Shown one piece after another: positions 14,720 through 16,361 of a stretch of 16,361 nucleotides of DNA. The translations under genes and the position numbers were made by a program. Source of the DNA: an uncultured Brachyspira sp. (GTDB taxonomy: Bacteria; Spirochaetota; Brachyspiria; Brachyspirales; Brachyspiraceae); assembly GCF_949287625.1 (NCBI RefSeq), contig NZ_CASEGO010000063.1, positions 1 through 16,361 on the forward strand, read 5' to 3'. The notes below the pieces were generated by a model. The model did not search any database. It was given only the letters and a program-made list of their open reading frames with translations, and was not told the origin of the DNA. Every line of letters starts with the position of its first letter. Position 1 is the stretch's first letter.

Positions 14720-15460
14720 TTATTTTCTTATGCTTTTTTGAAAATATCTTGATAAGTCTACAGGGCTGTCTTCAAGCCAAGATGACATGATGCATTCATA
14801 TTTTCCTTTGCTTTTGCTTAATTTATATATTTGGTATTCCACTCTGTCATTTCTTCCGCTTATTTTTTCTCTTGATTCAACAAGCATTTCATATATTCCG
14901 TCTCCGTCAATATCCTCGAATATATTGTCCATTTGAGTGATTACAGAACTTTTCATAGAATTAATTTCTCTATAAAATTCTATATCAGCTATAAACTTTA
15001 TACTTGCTCCGTCTATTCTAAACATATACATGTATATATCTCTGTCCTGTCCATTGTCATTGATGATATAATATTTTATAATTCCTATTTCATCTTTTCT
15101 GTCATAAAAGTTTTCTAAATCTACAGCAGAATTTTTTCCAAATCTGTCTGTGCTGTATGAAAACTCTTCTTTTTCGTTATTATATATGCAAATTTTATTT
15201 CCCTGACCAGATGATACTAAAGCTATAAATTCATTTCCTTTTATAGGCAGAACATCAGCAATAACGATAGAGTTTACATTGTATCCTTTTTTTTCTAAAT
15301 CAGTTTTTAATTTTTCAGCCTGAGTATAATCGGCATTATTTATATCTTCGCTTTTATAGTATATGATTTCCCCGTTACCTGAAAGATTAAATAAACTTTG
15401 CACATCAATGGCATATAGATTAAAAGTTAATGCAGTTATGATTATTAATATTTTTTTCAT
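14720..15460 (-). CDS. Exported protein with Asp-rich DxDGDG loop
   Basis: A 246-residue protein I cannot name. A signal peptide is evident (residues 1-17, ending LYA before I18). The body looks soluble and strand-rich with no further membrane segment. Residues 183-191 (DIDGDGIYE) match the DxDxDGxxE calcium-type loop seen in FG-GAP/VCBS-like and EF-hand-like exported proteins. The preceding segments (FIALVSSGQGNKICIY and IKYYIINDNGQDRDIYMYMFRID) look like repeated beta blades of the same type, but too few to define a propeller. It begins 17 bp after the stop of the LolA-like gene and is very likely its operon partner. A GGAT-containing ribosome site lies about ten bases upstream of the ATG. 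Location is probably periplasm or envelope. Confidence 0.72.
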   Translation of the reverse strand: MKKILIIITALTFNLYAIDVQSLFNLSGNGEIIYYKSEDINNADYTQAEKLKTDLEKKGYNVNSIVIADVLPIKGNEFIALVSSGQGNKICIYNNEKEEFSYSTDRFGKNSAVDLENFYDRKDEIGIIKYYIINDNGQDRDIYMYMFRIDGASIKFIADIEFYREINSMKSSVITQMDNIFEDIDGDGIYEMLVESREKISGRNDRVEYQIYKLSKSKGKYECIMSSWLEDSPVDLSRYFQKSIRK

Positions 15461-15477
15461 AATTTGTTATCCGTAAT

Positions 15478-16140
15478 TTAAAATTTTATATCAGTAAATT
15501 CTATTTCGGAGTTTACCTTTCCGTCAGAACTTTTATATTTAATAATTTTAGGAAGAGTATAATTTTCTATATCTTCGTAACTGATGCTTACATCATATAT
15601 TTTAGATTTTTTATTATAATACTCTGCTTTTTCTATTAATAAAATTTCTTTATCAACAGTATATACCACACTATAATTCTGGTTTTCTCCTTTTGCTCTT
15701 AAAGTTATTTCATATTTATTTTTACTTTCTTCTAAAGATTCAAAAGTGAATTTTTTTGATAATGAATCGTAACTCGATGAACTTCCAACTAAAGTATAAA
15801 ATCCTATAGTTTCTAAAGCACCTTCAAATACGGAAAACATATTTCTGTAAAAACTATCAACATTTTCTAGTACTATAGAAGGTGTACTTCCTTGTGTAAA
15901 AGAAAATTTTAATTTTATATCATCTTTGGTTTTTGTATAACTTTTTGCAGGAATAGTATCAATTTGTCTTTGTACTATTTTTCCGCTTATATATGCTTCA
16001 AAATGTTTGGGATATATAGACGAATATTTATCTTTCATTTGTGTATATAAATCCTGAAAGTTCATATCAGTGCTTTCTTGAGAGTATAAAGAAGCTGTAT
16101 ATAGTATAATAATTATTAATGCTGTTTTGATATATGTCAT
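15478..16140 (-). CDS. Exported LolA-like (outer-membrane lipoprotein carrier-type) protein
   Basis: A 220-residue protein with a signal peptide (about 1-20, SLYS before Q21). The mature part starts with an amphipathic segment, FQDLYTQMKDKYSSI (28-42), and then runs in successive beta strands: FEAYISGKI, DDIKLKFSFTQ, KKFTFESL, YEITLRAK, YSVVYTVDKEILLIEKAEYY, KIYDVSISYEDI and PKIIKYKSSDGKVNSEIEF. That order (helix, then an antiparallel half-barrel ending in a strand that reads out a substrate pattern) is what LolA/LolB-type proteins look like. The similarity is by pattern only and conserved signature residues are not clear, so a general periplasmic lipid- or lipoprotein-binding role is inferred. 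It is first in a two-gene minus-strand operon. The ribosome site is weak (GAG about ten bases upstream). No convincing promoter was found in the 150-bp gap to the transposase gene. Confidence 0.6.
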   Translation of the reverse strand: MTYIKTALIIIILYTASLYSQESTDMNFQDLYTQMKDKYSSIYPKHFEAYISGKIVQRQIDTIPAKSYTKTKDDIKLKFSFTQGSTPSIVLENVDSFYRNMFSVFEGALETIGFYTLVGSSSSYDSLSKKFTFESLEESKNKYEITLRAKGENQNYSVVYTVDKEILLIEKAEYYNKKSKIYDVSISYEDIENYTLPKIIKYKSSDGKVNSEIEFTDIKF

Positions 16141-16265
16141 ATTAACAATTCTCGTAAAAAAATTAATTTTAAATATTATTTTTTTTAATTATTAAAAAAG
16201 CTGTATTAAAAAATTATGTAATTATTAATGTACTTAAATATTTATGAAATTTTTTAACAAATTAG

Positions 16266-16361
16266 TGCACGGGTTCCATACATATTGCATTTAAGTATTC
16301 CTTAATTTCTTAAAGTATAGCATAGGAGTATCATAATTTAAAGTAGAATGTATTCTTTTAT
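16266..16361 (-). mobile_element. IS3-family insertion element, 3' end (cut by window edge)
   Basis: The transposase tail at 16291-16361 and the 25 bp beyond its stop look like the right end of an IS3-type element. The proposed boundary is the TG at 16266-16267, which begins TGCACGGGTTCCATACA, a G+C-richer stretch with the terminal TG expected of this family. The other end and any target-site duplication lie outside the window, so the exact border is inferred. Confidence 0.5.
16291..16361 (-). CDS. IS3-family transposase (OrfB), C-terminal fragment
   Basis: Only the last 23 codons are in the window; the rest continues past base 16361. Read on the minus strand, it encodes KRIHSTLNYDTPMLYFKK followed by LRNT and a TAA at 16293-16291. 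The pattern R-x-H-S-x-L-x-Y-x-x-P is the conserved end of the integrase-core (rve, DDE) domain of IS3-family OrfB proteins. Whether the complete gene is intact cannot be judged. It points towards the LolA-like gene, 150 bp away. Confidence 0.72.
   Translation of the reverse strand, partial: KRIHSTLNYDTPMLYFKKLRNT

Noticed and set aside
14933..15118. Plus-strand open frame of 61 codons opposite the DxDGDG-loop gene
   Set aside because: The minus-strand gene has a signal peptide and a motif; this frame has neither.
16181..16199. 8-bp inverted repeat of A and T only (TTTTTTAA / TTAAAAAA)
   Set aside because: No G-C pairs and a 3-base loop; too weak and too common in this composition to call a terminator between the IS and the LolA-like gene.

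Overview
The window is very A+T-rich and gene-dense. By codon style, relaxed AT-rich promoters and protein content it looks like chromosome of an intestinal spirochaete, most likely Brachyspira. That genus call is an inference from composition and protein character, not from a database match. The outer-membrane assembly genes (an LptD-like barrel and a possible LolA-like carrier) show that the cell has two membranes.

Layout, left to right. Bases 1-161 hold a G+C-rich hairpin and a good promoter. Next come an M24 aminopeptidase P-type gene (162-1241) and tyrS (1416-2606), each with a recognisable promoter. Only 26 bp after tyrS lies a 977-residue LptD/OstA-like outer-membrane protein (2633-5566). 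Two exported ankyrin-repeat proteins follow (5634-7061 and 7159-9807). They are built from five copies of one higher-order module that carries a conserved non-ankyrin loop. Then come a gluzincin-type (M30-like) lipoprotein metalloprotease (9912-11168) and, 19 bp later, a small membrane-anchored or exported protein (11188-11502).

An Old Yellow Enzyme of the YqjM type (11747-12781) stands alone. It has its own promoter, a 16-bp perfect palindrome over the predicted transcription start, and a strong intrinsic terminator. A third exported ankyrin protein (12967-13716), an AT-rich terminator-like hairpin and a RarD/EamA transporter (13834-14688) follow on the plus strand.

The right end is on the minus strand: two exported proteins in a likely operon (16140 to 15478, LolA-like; then 15460 to 14720, with an Asp-rich loop), and the 3' end of an IS3-family transposase that enters from the right edge (16291-16361) pointing at that operon.

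Themes: nine of the twelve complete genes are predicted to be envelope-located: three ankyrin proteins, the LptD-like barrel, the lipoprotein protease, the small exported protein, the LolA-like protein, the Asp-loop protein and the inner-membrane transporter. No tRNA, rRNA, CRISPR array or phage gene was seen. No gene-free gap exceeds 300 bp; the largest is 11503-11746. The most unusual features are the ankyrin super-module and its inserted loop, and the changed active-site residues plus operator of the Old Yellow Enzyme.
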